A DNA stretch of 64,000 nucleotides from Desulfosarcina alkanivorans (GTDB lineage Bacteria; Desulfobacterota; Desulfobacteria; Desulfobacterales; Desulfosarcinaceae). The notes under the pieces are model-generated. The model did not search any database. It was not told where the DNA came from and saw nothing but the letters and a program-made list of their open reading frames with translations. The stretch's first letter is position 1. Every line of letters starts with the position of its first letter. This document shows, piece after piece, positions 8,641 to 17,364 of this stretch. The position numbers and the translations under genes were made by a program. The stretch is from assembly GCF_009688945.1 (NCBI RefSeq), contig NZ_AP021874.1, positions 6,262,001 through 6,326,000 of the forward strand. The letters run 5' to 3'.

Positions 8641-9993
8641 TCAAAGCAGGCTGATGGCCAGGTCCGAAAGTTCGCTGCGCTCCCCTTTTTCCAGGTTGAT
8701 GTGGGTGTAGAGGGCCTGGCCTTTCATTTTTTCGATGAGGTAGCTCAAGCCGTTGCTCTGGCTGTCAAGATAAGGGTGGTCAATCTGGTAGATGTCTCCG
8801 GTAAAGACAATCTTGGTGCCTTCGCCGGCCCGGGTGATGATGGTTTTTACCTCATGGGGGGTGAGGTTCTGGGCCTCGTCCACGATGAAGAAGACCTTGA
8901 CGATGCTTCTGCCGCGAATATAGGACAGGGGGGTGATGACGATCTTCTCTTCATCCAGCAGTTCCTTCACCCGGCGCCCGCGCCCGTTGCCATTCCCGTT
9001 TTTTCCGTTCCGGCTGTTTTCGATCACCGACAGGTTGTCATACAGGGGCTGCATATACGGGTCCAGCTTGGACTGGATGTCTCCGGGCAGGAAGCCGATA
9101 TCCTTGTTGCTGAGCGGTACCGACGGGCGCGAGATAAAGATCTGCCGGTAGTTGCGTCGCTTTTCGAGGGCGGCGGCCAGGGCCAGCAGGGTTTTTCCCG
9201 TGCCGGCCTTGCCGGTAATGGTCACCAGGGGCACCTCCTGGCTGGTCAGCGCATCCAGGGCAAAGCACTGCTCGGCATTGCGGGGACGAATGCCGTAGCA
9301 GACCCGGGTGTCGATGCGACGGATCGACCGGGTCTGGGGGAGAAAGACTCCCAGTGCGGACGTGCTGCCGTTTTTCATCACCAGGTATTCGTTGGCCAGC
9401 AGGGGCGCCGCCAGATCCAGGCCGGCGGCGTCCATTTCGTAGGGCTTGGCATAGAGCTGCTCGATAACCGCGGCGGGCAGGTTTTCCACCACGCGGGTGC
9501 CTTTGTAGATATCCGCCGGGGCCTGGACCCGATCCGTGCTGTAATCCTGGGCCATCAGGCCGATGGATTTGGCTTTCATGCGCAGGTTGACGTCCTTGGT
9601 GACCAGCAACACCCGGTCAAAAGCCTGTTCACAGGCGATGTGGTAGGCGGCGTTGAGAATATGGTGATCCGGCTTGTCCGGAGAGAAGTTGGTCTTGAGC
9701 TTGTCGTGGAATTCCCGGTCCAGGCAGACGGTGATCTTGCCTTTTCCCGGCCCGATGGGCACCCCCCCGTTGAAGATACGGTCCCCGGTCAGTGCATCCA
9801 GGGCCCTGGCGAACTCCCTGGCGTTGCAATTCAAAATTTCCTTTCCCTTCTTGAACCGGTCCAGTTCCTCGATAACCGCGATGGGGATGACAATGTCATG
9901 CTCGTCGAACTGGTTGATGCAGGAACTGTCGTGCAGGATAATGTTGGTGTCCAGTACAAATATTTTTCGTTTGCTCGGCGAAAACGAAATCAT
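8641..9993 (-). CDS. PIN domain-PhoH family ATPase
   Basis: A 450-residue protein starting at MISFSPSKRKIFVLDTN, with AGGAGGTGCG directly upstream. The in-frame ATG at 10035 is rejected for lack of a ribosome site. Residues 8-140 are a PIN ribonuclease domain (VLDTNIILHD and IAVIEELDRFK carry the acidic residues). The second half is PhoH, with Walker A GKAGTGKT at about 261-268 and Walker B FFIVDEAQN at about 368-376. PIN-PhoH (PhoH2-type) proteins are described as RNA-unwinding ribonucleases. A Gly/Asn-rich linker (NGKNGNGNGRGR) lies between Walker A and Walker B. The gene stands alone. Confidence 0.9.
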   Translation of the reverse strand: MISFSPSKRKIFVLDTNIILHDSSCINQFDEHDIVIPIAVIEELDRFKKGKEILNCNAREFARALDALTGDRIFNGGVPIGPGKGKITVCLDREFHDKLKTNFSPDKPDHHILNAAYHIACEQAFDRVLLVTKDVNLRMKAKSIGLMAQDYSTDRVQAPADIYKGTRVVENLPAAVIEQLYAKPYEMDAAGLDLAAPLLANEYLVMKNGSTSALGVFLPQTRSIRRIDTRVCYGIRPRNAEQCFALDALTSQEVPLVTITGKAGTGKTLLALAAALEKRRNYRQIFISRPSVPLSNKDIGFLPGDIQSKLDPYMQPLYDNLSVIENSRNGKNGNGNGRGRRVKELLDEEKIVITPLSYIRGRSIVKVFFIVDEAQNLTPHEVKTIITRAGEGTKIVFTGDIYQIDHPYLDSQSNGLSYLIEKMKGQALYTHINLEKGERSELSDLAISLL

Positions 9994-10521
9994 CGCACCT
10001 CCTGGAAATTTTGGATGGTTGCCGGCGGATCCCATGGATCGCTGGATGAAAAGACGTGTGCCGCTGCCGGACGGGTCGTCCTGAAACGAGAATAACGGGC
10101 AACACCCATGAGCCGGGGAAAAAGCCGTTTACGGGGAGGCGCCAGGCAGTGTTGCGGGGATGGCGCCGCAGGTAAGGGGCGTAAGGTGGATAGGGCGGTC
10201 CGAAGCATTCGACCTTGTTCAGGTTTAAGATCCATTATCATTGATTGCCTCAATATATAGCATACAGGGGGTGCAGAGGCAACAACATCTTCCATTTTAT
10301 GCCCACGGGGCCCGTTGCCTGAAACCACCGCCGGTCCTGCCATCTAAGCCTTGAAGCGGCCTTGATTTTGAGCTATATAACTAAATCCGTCGACAAAGTA
10401 GTGGCGGTCGGGGGGGCGGTTGACCGGTGATCGGTTCCGCCCGGAAGCCCGGTCTCTTATCCAACTGAAGTCAACCAAGTGCCATGCAATGGTTAACCTT
10501 TTATGAGGGAGATGCACCAAA
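9994..10521. other. intergenic region between divergent phoH and NifX-like genes
   Basis: About 530 bases with no convincing gene. It should hold two divergent promoters. The A/T-rich stretch TCAATATATAGCATACA (about 10245-10261) is the only clearly promoter-like composition. A GC-rich segment around 10400-10455 (repeated CGGTT and CCCGG words) could fold, but I recognise no riboswitch class. Confidence 0.4.
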
Positions 10522-10908
10522 ATGAAAATCGCTTTTCCGGTAGCAGAAAACAAAGGCCTCGACAGTGACGTTCACGGCCATTTCGGGTCCGCGCCCTTTT
10601 TTGTATTTGTCGATCTGGATACGGACTCTATAGAAGCTTTCGAAAATCCGGATCAGGATCACGATCACGGCGCCTGCAATCCCCTGTCCGCCCTGGGGGG
10701 GCGTCAGGTGGATGGCGTTGTGGTGGGCGGTATCGGCGGCGGTGCCTTGAAAAAGCTCAACAATGACGGTATTACCGTCTATCGGGCCGCTGAAGGAACC
10801 GTTGAGGAAAATGCCCGCCTGATCAAAGCCGGCAATCTGCCGGTATTCGACCCGGGAAAGGTCTGCGGCCACCACCACGGGGTTCAGATCGGGGGGTGTG
10901 CACACTGA
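10522..10908 (+). CDS. NifX/NifB-C-terminal-like (dinitrogenase iron-molybdenum cofactor) family protein
   Basis: A 128-residue protein. MKIAFPVAENKGLDSDVHGHFGSAPFFVFVDLD is the typical N-terminus of the DiNase FeMo-co family, followed by a His-rich patch (DQDHDHG) and the GVVVGGIGGGALKKLNNDGI core. Its C-terminus is rich in Cys and His (VCGHHHG and a terminal CAH), suggesting metal binding. The family includes NifX/NafY carriers of FeMo-co precursors, but many anaerobes carry stand-alone members of unknown metal role. It is followed 41 bases later by an FmdB-type zinc ribbon on the same strand, so the two are likely an operon. The start has GAGGGAGATGC upstream. Confidence 0.88.
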   Translation: MKIAFPVAENKGLDSDVHGHFGSAPFFVFVDLDTDSIEAFENPDQDHDHGACNPLSALGGRQVDGVVVGGIGGGALKKLNNDGITVYRAAEGTVEENARLIKAGNLPVFDPGKVCGHHHGVQIGGCAH

Positions 10909-10949
10909 TGCGTGGCCCTGCCATGCGTTGATGGAACAGGAGGGGAAAC

Positions 10950-11198
10950 ATGCCACTTTTTGATTTTTTGTGTGCCGATTGCGGCCATGTTGCCGAGATG
11001 CTGGTTTTTTCCGACGAGACAACCGTCCATTGCGAGCGGTGCGGCAGCGGCAACGTCAAAAAGTTGATGGCCGCCCATTCATCCCTGTCCGGAACGCCGT
11101 CCAGCGCCATGCCCGGGCCCGGGGATACCGCCTGCTGCGGTTCCTCTCCGGGTCACGCCGGCTGTGCCGGGCCGGGAAGCTGTTGCGGGAAAGCCTGA
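10950..11198 (+). CDS. FmdB-family zinc-ribbon protein
   Basis: An 82-residue protein with the FmdB-type opening MPLFDFLCADCGHVAEMLV and the second pair CERCG, giving a CxxC...CxxC zinc ribbon in residues 8-36. A Ser/Pro/Gly linker leads to a cysteine-rich tail (TACCGSSPGHAGCAGPGSCCGKA) that could bind additional metal. FmdB was named from a regulator of a formamidase/acetamidase operon, but most members have no proven role. GGAGGGGAAAC lies just before the start. It is probably co-expressed with the NifX-like gene. Confidence 0.85.
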   Translation: MPLFDFLCADCGHVAEMLVFSDETTVHCERCGSGNVKKLMAAHSSLSGTPSSAMPGPGDTACCGSSPGHAGCAGPGSCCGKA

Positions 11199-11242
11199 CG
11201 GCTGAGGGCTGAAGACCGGATTCCGGTTTCAGGCCGGACGGG

Positions 11243-12976
11243 TCAGCGCTGCTGGAGACGTTTCAGTCGGGACCGCCACGTCTGTTCCCCTTCCCGGTCA
11301 CCCATAAACCGGCAGCAGCGGACCAGCAGTTCGACCGCCTGGGGATGATCCGGAAAGCGATCAAGGCATAGGCGTGCCTCCGGGTGGCGGTTCAGCCGCA
11401 TCAGGCTGTTGGCCAGGGCCAGGTGCAGGTCCACACTGTCCTTGTGATGGCCGATGCCCTGCTGCAGGATCGCCACAGAGTCCTCAAACCGGCGAAGGTG
11501 CTGGTAAACCAGACCCAGCCCCCAGAAGGCGCGGTGGTCCGGATGGTAGGCCAGCGATCGTTCAAACAGCATGACGGCGGTTGCCAGGCAGTCTTTGACC
11601 AGCGGATTCATGGCAAAATCGCCGTGGCTGAATGTCAGGGCCAGCCGGGATAGAAAATCGGCATGCAGCGGGTACAGGTCCGGCTGGTCCACCAACTCGA
11701 TCCGGGCGGCAAAATCAGGAAGCGAGGCAAAATAACCTTCTCTGAGCCGTTTCCCGAACGCAAGCACCGCTTCGCGGCTCATTGCGTCATCCGTTTCAAA
11801 GTAAAGCATGTCCTCGACCCGTTCCAGCCAGATGTCATCGGTGGCGCCGGAGCGCTGCTTGAAATCGTCGTACAGTGCCGTGCCGGGGAACAGATCCAGG
11901 ATGTAGAAAATGGCCGACAGGGGGCGGATGCGACGAACCAGGGCCAGGCTTTCATCGATGGTCTGATCGGTTTCGCCGGGTGCGCCGTAAATAAAATAGG
12001 CCCTGGCCATGATGCCGAAGCGAACCGTCATGTCAAAGGCGCGGCAGATGGCTGCGTCACTGATGCGTTTGCGGTAAAGATCCCTGATTTTCCGGCTGCC
12101 GCTTTCCACCCCGTAGCTGATCTGGGTGCATCCGGCCCGGCGCATCCAGCCGAGCATTTCCTCGTCCACACAGTCCACCCGTGAGATGGCCACCCAGACG
12201 ATATCGAGATGGGCCGCGATGATCCGGCGGCAGATGGCGATCACCAGTTCCCGTTTGAGGGTGAACGTATCGTCGGATACGAAGAAAAAGGTGATCCCTT
12301 TTTTCCGGAGCCTCGCCATCTGGGTCACGAAGTAGTCGGCGCTGTGGAATCGCACCCGTCGTTTCCAGAAAGCAGGAGAACCGCAGAAGGTGCACCCCGC
12401 CGGACACCCGCGTGTGAGCGACAGGTGCTGAAAAGAGAAATGGTCGGCAGGCATGGGCAAACTGTCCAGGTCCGCCACCGGTTCCCGGTCCCTTGTTTTG
12501 AAAGGCGTTCCCGCTTTTCGAAAGGCAATGCCGTCGATGTGTGTGGGGGGGGCGGTTTTTTTTTGTTCCAGGTGGCGGATCAGCTCCAGAAAACTGACCT
12601 CGCCTTCGCCTCGAACCACATAGTCGACCTGCGGGAAATGGGTCAGAAAATGTTTCCAGAGGAAAGTGGCCCCCACGCCGCCGAATACCACGCAGGCCTT
12701 CGGGTTGACCTTTTTGACCATGCGGGCGATGTCGATGCCGCCCCACCGGTTGGCGTGCAGGATGGAAAACCCGACCACATCCGGCCGCTTGTCTCCCAAC
12801 ACCTGGTAGATGCGGTGGGGCGCGCGGCCCAGGTTGTAGCCGTTGAGAAGGTCTACCCCATAGCCGTTGGCCCGAAGCATGGCGCCTATGTAGTACAGGC
12901 CCATGGGGACGGCACTGACGTCCTCTTCGTTGATGCGGTTGTCTAAAAAATAAGGGTAGACCAGCAGTATTTTCAT
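11243..12976 (-). CDS. B12-binding-domain radical SAM protein with C-terminal TPR repeats
   Basis: A 577-residue protein. Residues 1-135 are a cobalamin-binding-like Rossmann domain (MKILLVYPYF, DVVGFSILHANRWGG, CVVFGGVGATF). The radical SAM core carries the CxxxCxxC cluster CPAGCTFC (Cys 191, 195, 198), followed by FFVSDDTF and the YGVESGS block. From about residue 440 the protein becomes helical, with TPR-like spacing (AYHPDHRAFWGLGLVYQHLRR). The class includes methyltransferases and ring-forming enzymes that use cobalamin and SAM, often in lipid or secondary metabolism. TPR tails probably dock partners. The gene stands alone and no substrate can be inferred. Confidence 0.88.
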   Translation of the reverse strand: MKILLVYPYFLDNRINEEDVSAVPMGLYYIGAMLRANGYGVDLLNGYNLGRAPHRIYQVLGDKRPDVVGFSILHANRWGGIDIARMVKKVNPKACVVFGGVGATFLWKHFLTHFPQVDYVVRGEGEVSFLELIRHLEQKKTAPPTHIDGIAFRKAGTPFKTRDREPVADLDSLPMPADHFSFQHLSLTRGCPAGCTFCGSPAFWKRRVRFHSADYFVTQMARLRKKGITFFFVSDDTFTLKRELVIAICRRIIAAHLDIVWVAISRVDCVDEEMLGWMRRAGCTQISYGVESGSRKIRDLYRKRISDAAICRAFDMTVRFGIMARAYFIYGAPGETDQTIDESLALVRRIRPLSAIFYILDLFPGTALYDDFKQRSGATDDIWLERVEDMLYFETDDAMSREAVLAFGKRLREGYFASLPDFAARIELVDQPDLYPLHADFLSRLALTFSHGDFAMNPLVKDCLATAVMLFERSLAYHPDHRAFWGLGLVYQHLRRFEDSVAILQQGIGHHKDSVDLHLALANSLMRLNRHPEARLCLDRFPDHPQAVELLVRCCRFMGDREGEQTWRSRLKRLQQR

Positions 12977-13004
12977 GGTACGGATGCTGTCGCCATCAGC
13001 AGGG

Positions 13005-13451
13005 TCAGGCTTTTTTATGGCGGACGATCATGACCGAGCAGGGCGCCTTGTGGGAAATGCGCTTGGCCACGCTGCCGAACAACACCAGTCCCATACCGCT
13101 GAGGCCGAAAGCGCCCACCACGGCCAGGTCCGCATCGGTTTCCTCGATAAAGCGGATGATCTCCGTGGAAACGTGTCCGTGCCGGACCACCAGTTCGACG
13201 TCCACCGTATCGGGGATGCGGTTGCCATAAACATCCTGCATCCGCTCGTTGAGGCTGACCACCAGGTTTTCGTCGGGATGCTCGGGCAGTATCAATTCCG
13301 TGTCGGTGAGCATGGGGTTGACCACCGGCGGCAATACATGGATCACGAAAAGCTTGGCATGATATCGCTGCGCCAGGTCGAGGGCCGTTTCAAAAGCGAT
13401 CTCAGCGTGATCGGAAAAATCCGTACAGCATACAATCTGACTGACTGCCAT
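13005..13451 (-). CDS. universal stress protein (UspA family)
   Basis: A 148-residue single Usp domain: opening VSQIVCCTDFSDHAEIAFETAL, ending with a G-x2-G-x9-GS ATP-binding loop (GAFG...FGS) before VAKRISHKAPCSVMIVRHKK. That loop places it in the nucleotide-binding UspA/UspFG-like group. It lies 18 bases after the CBS-domain gene on the same strand and the pair is probably one operon. Both protein types sense adenine nucleotides, which suggests a role in energy-status or stress response. Confidence 0.92.
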   Translation of the reverse strand: MAVSQIVCCTDFSDHAEIAFETALDLAQRYHAKLFVIHVLPPVVNPMLTDTELILPEHPDENLVVSLNERMQDVYGNRIPDTVDVELVVRHGHVSTEIIRFIEETDADLAVVGAFGLSGMGLVLFGSVAKRISHKAPCSVMIVRHKKA

Positions 13452-13469
13452 GAGGGCCTCCTTTCATCA

Positions 13470-13925
13470 TCAATGAACCACGGGCATCAGGGTCCGCAGG
13501 ATATCCTCCTTGCCGACCACACCCATCAGCACGCCTTTTTCCACCACCGGGACGGTATGGAAATTATGATCGACCATGAGTGCTGCCACGGTTTCGATGC
13601 TCGAATCCGGACCCACGGTGACCGGGTTGGGTGTCATGGCATCCGAGACGGCAGTGGCGGCGATTTTGCGGACCTCCTTCTCCAGCCCCTTCATTGAATT
13701 GAGGCTGATATAACCGTCCAGAAATGAGAACAGCGATGGCAGCGGAAGCTTTTTCTGCTGGGCGATGATGTCGCTCTGGCAAAGGATTCCCACCAGTTTT
13801 CCGGTGTCGTCCACCACCGGAACGCCGTTGATACGGTTGTCCAGGAGGATTTTGGCGGCCTTAAAGATCTCCATGTCCGGAGTGACAGTAATCGGTTTTT
13901 CGGTCATGATCTCTTTTGCCAGCAT
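13470..13925 (-). CDS. tandem CBS-domain protein
   Basis: A 151-residue protein consisting of two CBS motifs: MLAKEIMTEKPITVTPDMEIFKAAKILLDNRINGVPVVD at the N-terminus and AMTPNPVTVGPDSSIETVAALMVDHNFHTVPVVE at the C-terminus. The start MLAKE has CGGAGGTATCGCC directly upstream, so the in-frame ATG at 13961 is rejected. Stand-alone CBS pairs bind AMP, ATP or SAM and regulate partner proteins. The co-transcribed UspA downstream is the most likely functional partner. Confidence 0.9.
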   Translation of the reverse strand: MLAKEIMTEKPITVTPDMEIFKAAKILLDNRINGVPVVDDTGKLVGILCQSDIIAQQKKLPLPSLFSFLDGYISLNSMKGLEKEVRKIAATAVSDAMTPNPVTVGPDSSIETVAALMVDHNFHTVPVVEKGVLMGVVGKEDILRTLMPVVH

Positions 13926-14263
13926 GGCGATACCTCCGGTTAACGGGTGGCTGTCCATCAAAGCAATGTTGGTGGTCGAAAAAATCGCGGCGACTCAAGC
14001 CGGCCTGACGCCAGGCGCCCTATTTCAGTCTAAGTGATGGCCGGCCGGCCTGTCAAAACAATTCGGCGGCAAAGCAGGACGCCTTCATGGTGACCCCCGG
14101 GCGCACCATGATCGACCCGAGGGTCATGCTGTCCGCGGGGCGGCCCGCCAGGCGATGGATTCCTTCTTTGCGGCCATATCATTGCCCGTACCGGCGAACC
14201 AAGAAGGGCCGCAGGCGGCATTGGCCCGACACGGCGATGGCCAGCGGCCCCGAAGCGTCGTGC
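13926..14263. other. intergenic, possible short gene remnant
   Basis: About 340 bases between the CBS gene and gltA. On the minus strand a 24-codon frame (14053-14127) beginning MTLGSIMVRPGVTMKASCF directly follows, and overlaps as ATGA, the end of another short frame (stop at 14124). The wording looks protein-like but is too short to assign. It could be the tail of a decayed gene or chance. Confidence 0.3.
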
Positions 14264-15547
14264 CTACACCCTTGCATGGATGGGCACAAAATTGTATTCC
14301 GTGGCCCCCGTGTAGATCTGACGGGGCCGGCAGATTTTCCACTTGGGATCGTCCACACTTTCCTTCCACTGGGCGATCCAACCGGGAAGCCGGCCGATGG
14401 CGAACATCACGGTAAACATGTTGGTGGGGATGCCGATGGCACGCAGGACGATTCCGCTGTAAAAATCGATGTTGGGGTAGAGGTGGTGGTCGATGAAGTA
14501 AGGATCCTTTACCGCCGCTTCCTCGAGTTCCGTGGCAATATCCAGGAGCGGGTCACTGATGTTCAGGGATTCCAGAAGCTCATCGCATACTTTTTTCATG
14601 ATTTTGGCACGGGGATCATAGGTCTTGTACACCCGGTGCCCGAAACCCATCAGGCGGAACGGGTCGTTCCTGTCCTTGGCCCGTTCAATGGCTTTGAGGT
14701 AGTTCCCGCTGTCGGCCTGGATCGCGGTGAGCATTTCGATGACCGCCTGGTTGGCGCCGCCATGGAGGGGGCCCCACAGCGCGGCAATCCCCGAGGAGAT
14801 GGCGGCGTAGAGGTTGACCCGGGCGCTTCCCACCACGCGCACGGCCGATGTGGAGCAGTTCTGCTCGTGATCGGCGTGGAGGATCCAGAACACCCGCAGG
14901 GCATTGACCGCTGCCCGGTTGAGCTCGTAGGGCTTCACCGGCGTGTCGAACATCATGTTGAGAAAGTTTTCGCAATAGGTCAGATCCGGACGGGGGTAGA
15001 CCACGCGATGGCCTCGGGAAATTTTGTAGGACATGGCGGCCATGGTGCGTACCTTGGCCAGCAGCCGGGTCATGGTAATCGTGATCTCTTCCTCCAGGGT
15101 GCCCAGTTCGGGATAAAAGCTCCTCAGGGCGTTGACCATGGAGGAGAGGATGCCCATGGGGTGGGAGGCCCGGGGATAATTCTGGTAAAACGCCTTGAGA
15201 TCTTCATGAACCAGGCTGTTGTCGTTGAGCATCACCGAAAAGCGGGTCAGTTGTTCCCGGTTGGGCAACTTGCCGTTGATCAGCAGGTAGGCGGTCTCCT
15301 TGAAGGTGGATTTCTCGGCCAGCTGCTCCACGGGAATCCCGCGATAGCGCAGAATGCCTTTTTCGCCGTCCATATAAGTAATGGCGCTCAGGCAGCTTCC
15401 CGTATTGGCATAGCCGGGATCCAGGGTGATGAAGCCGGTGTCCGCGCGCAGCCTGGAAATGTCGACGGCCTTTTCCCCTTCGGTGCCGATGACCACCGGG
15501 AGTTCTATCTCCCGGCCGTTGTAGGTGAGGGTTACGAATTCTTCCAT
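14264..15547 (-). CDS. gltA: citrate synthase
   Basis: A 427-residue protein, matching type II (hexameric-type) citrate synthases. Key segments include the HADHEQNCSTSAVR block (active-site His region) near residue 225, LWGPLHGGANQAVIEML with the second catalytic His region near 265, and GFGHRVYKTYDPRA with the third near 305. It condenses acetyl-CoA and oxaloacetate in the oxidative or reverse TCA cycle. The start MEEFVTLTYNGREIELPV has AAAGGAGCCACC upstream. It is monocistronic, with a long intergenic region in front. Confidence 0.95.
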   Translation of the reverse strand: MEEFVTLTYNGREIELPVVIGTEGEKAVDISRLRADTGFITLDPGYANTGSCLSAITYMDGEKGILRYRGIPVEQLAEKSTFKETAYLLINGKLPNREQLTRFSVMLNDNSLVHEDLKAFYQNYPRASHPMGILSSMVNALRSFYPELGTLEEEITITMTRLLAKVRTMAAMSYKISRGHRVVYPRPDLTYCENFLNMMFDTPVKPYELNRAAVNALRVFWILHADHEQNCSTSAVRVVGSARVNLYAAISSGIAALWGPLHGGANQAVIEMLTAIQADSGNYLKAIERAKDRNDPFRLMGFGHRVYKTYDPRAKIMKKVCDELLESLNISDPLLDIATELEEAAVKDPYFIDHHLYPNIDFYSGIVLRAIGIPTNMFTVMFAIGRLPGWIAQWKESVDDPKWKICRPRQIYTGATEYNFVPIHARV

Positions 15548-15966
15548 GGTGGCTCCTTTCTCTCAGGAAATCCCCGCTGCTGTCTCGTTTGAGAATGATC
15601 GCCGATTCAACGCGGATGTTCCGTTGTCGTCCATGTGCATCAACAATTGTCTTGCTTGACGGCCTGTTTTCGACGTAATAAAAAAGCAAGCCGGTCCCGA
15701 TGCCGAAAAGTGGCCGGCGGCCCCGTCCTTATTTTCCCGATAGTCCGAAAACGGCCTGTTTCACATCTCAGGCATGGCAGCGCATGGCCGGCTTTCACAG
15801 CGTCGGCGTGGCAGCTTTCCAAATGGATATTCATAACGAAAAAGGGGGCAGGGCCTAAAGCGTAACAGCCGATATACATATGAATATTCCGGCCGGATGT
15901 CAAATGCCAAATCAGGATTGCCCCAGTCGGGCCGCAACCCTCAGGCCGCTGAAAAGGAGGAATCCG
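15548..15966. other. intergenic region between divergent gltA and a hypothetical gene
   Basis: About 420 bases expected to hold promoters for gltA (leftward) and the hypothetical gene (rightward). An inverted repeat with arms CTTGCTTG-like (about 15653) and CAAGC (about 15690) is visible, but no clear -35/-10 pair stands out. An in-frame ATG at 15880 could extend the downstream gene but lacks a ribosome site. Confidence 0.4.
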
Positions 15967-16755
15967 ATGTCATACAAGGACAATCTGCTGAAGAAAATTG
16001 AGATCGACCGGCTGGTCCGGACCATCACCGGCGCCATCGGACCGGTGGAGAGCGGCAAGCGCATCGATAAAGCGCTGTTGGGGCAGCTGGTGGCTTTTTT
16101 CCCCTGGACCCGCAGGCAGGAACGGGATCTGCAGCTATTCCTGGAATCCGATGGCCCGGGAAAAACGCGCATCCTGGTGCTGGACAACGACCTGACCATT
16201 TACCATACCACCGTGGACGACGTGGCCCTGAGAAAGAGTCCCACCGTGAAAGAGATGGTGAACATCCGCAATGCCATTAAAATCCTCAACGACAAGGATG
16301 TGGTGGTCAGCAAAAAGGAAGCGTCCCTGAAGACCATTCAGGACATCTGCATCGCTGACCTGGACCTTGACTTCACCGCCGCCGATATCGAGGGCATCGC
16401 CGGGGAGGGGGCCGCGTCCCTGGAAAACGGATACGCCCAGGGGGTTCAGGAAAGCCTGATGCTGCTGGCCGAACTGCTGGGGCTGAGCCCGGCGCCCAAG
16501 GCCTTTTCACTGAACCACCACGACATGTATGGCCAGGTGGGCCGGAAGCCCGGCGGGGAGACCACCTTCGGTCCCCTGGTGATGTTCAGCCGGGTCCACA
16601 ACACCCTGACCTGCCTGGAACTGTCGTTGAGCAGCAGGGACAAGGGGCGGTTCGATACCCTCAAGGCCGCTGCCGCGGGCCAGACCGAGACGGCTGCCTC
16701 GGGGCCGGCGGTCTTCGAGCTGATGAAATCCAAGGTGCTGGCAGCCGGTTCGTAA
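15967..16755 (+). CDS. conserved hypothetical protein
   Basis: A 262-residue protein. The start MSYKDNLLKKIEID is set by AAAAGGAGGAATCCG. It is soluble, with no signal or membrane segment. Recognisable stretches are RILVLDNDLTIYHTTVDDVALRKSPT near residue 70 and LSLNHHDMYGQVG near 185, but I cannot place them in a named family. The mix of helical and charged regions and the lack of Cys pairs gives no hint of an enzyme class. It diverges from citrate synthase. Real coding is supported by the strong ribosome site and absence of competing frames. Confidence 0.75.
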   Translation: MSYKDNLLKKIEIDRLVRTITGAIGPVESGKRIDKALLGQLVAFFPWTRRQERDLQLFLESDGPGKTRILVLDNDLTIYHTTVDDVALRKSPTVKEMVNIRNAIKILNDKDVVVSKKEASLKTIQDICIADLDLDFTAADIEGIAGEGAASLENGYAQGVQESLMLLAELLGLSPAPKAFSLNHHDMYGQVGRKPGGETTFGPLVMFSRVHNTLTCLELSLSSRDKGRFDTLKAAAAGQTETAASGPAVFELMKSKVLAAGS

Positions 16756-16756
16756 T

Positions 16757-16883
16757 CGTTCACGGTCATCGGTTCACAGTGGACGGTTTTTCCAGACCTC
16801 TACATCCGCAAAAGCAGACCCCCAAAATTATCCACGGCCTTCTGTTTATTTAACCGTGAACCGATAACTGTAAACCGTGAACG
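16757..16883. repeat. inverted-repeat element with GTTCACGGT-type arms
   Basis: The left arm 16757-16780 (CGTTCACGGTCATCGGTTCA...) is nearly the reverse complement of the right arm 16856-16883, which contains GTGAACCGATAACTG and CCGTGAACG. The 75 bases between are non-coding. It lies between convergent genes and could act as a bidirectional terminator or be a dispersed intergenic repeat. Similar GGTTCACCGTTCACGG words occur at about 40990-41012. Confidence 0.65.
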
Positions 16884-16904
16884 TTTACGCCGGTCCTCAA
16901 CCCC

Positions 16905-17333
16905 TTACATGCCGAACTTGCGCAGCATCTCGATGACCTTGTCCTGACTCTGTTTCTGGACGATCACCGCTTTCTTGTGGTGGGCCTTTTTGATCTTTTC
17001 CGACAGGGCATCCAGGTCCGCCGGCTTTTCCACAAAATCCATGGCGCCGGCCTTCATGGCCTCTACACCCTTTTCAACCGTTGCATGGCCCGTGAGCAGG
17101 ATGATCTGCATCTCCGGCCTTTTCTCCTTGATGGCCTTCAGGGCCTCGATGCCGTCCATTTCCGGCATCATGAAATCCATGATGACCGCGTCATAGGACT
17201 CGGCGGCGATCATGGACAGCGCCTCGGTGGCCGATGTGGATGTGGTCACGTCCATGTCCCGGGCGCGCATGCGTTCGGCCATGATTTCCAGAAATTCAAC
17301 TTCGTCGTCAACCAGCAATACTTTTTCCTTCAT
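16905..17333 (-). CDS. single-domain response regulator (CheY-like)
   Basis: A 142-residue receiver domain: MKEKVLLVDDEVEF with the acidic pair, phospho-acceptor Asp 53 in AVIMDFMMPEMDG, Thr in LLTGHAT and Lys in FVEKPADLD. There is a short basic tail (KKAHHKKAVIVQKQSQDK) and no output domain, so it probably acts by protein-protein contact. It is the last gene of the SulP signalling operon and is the likely phosphorylation target of the kinases just upstream. Confidence 0.9.
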   Translation of the reverse strand: MKEKVLLVDDEVEFLEIMAERMRARDMDVTTSTSATEALSMIAAESYDAVIMDFMMPEMDGIEALKAIKEKRPEMQIILLTGHATVEKGVEAMKAGAMDFVEKPADLDALSEKIKKAHHKKAVIVQKQSQDKVIEMLRKFGM

Positions 17334-17364
17334 GGTGTACTCCTTTCTCTTTACCCTTGAAATG

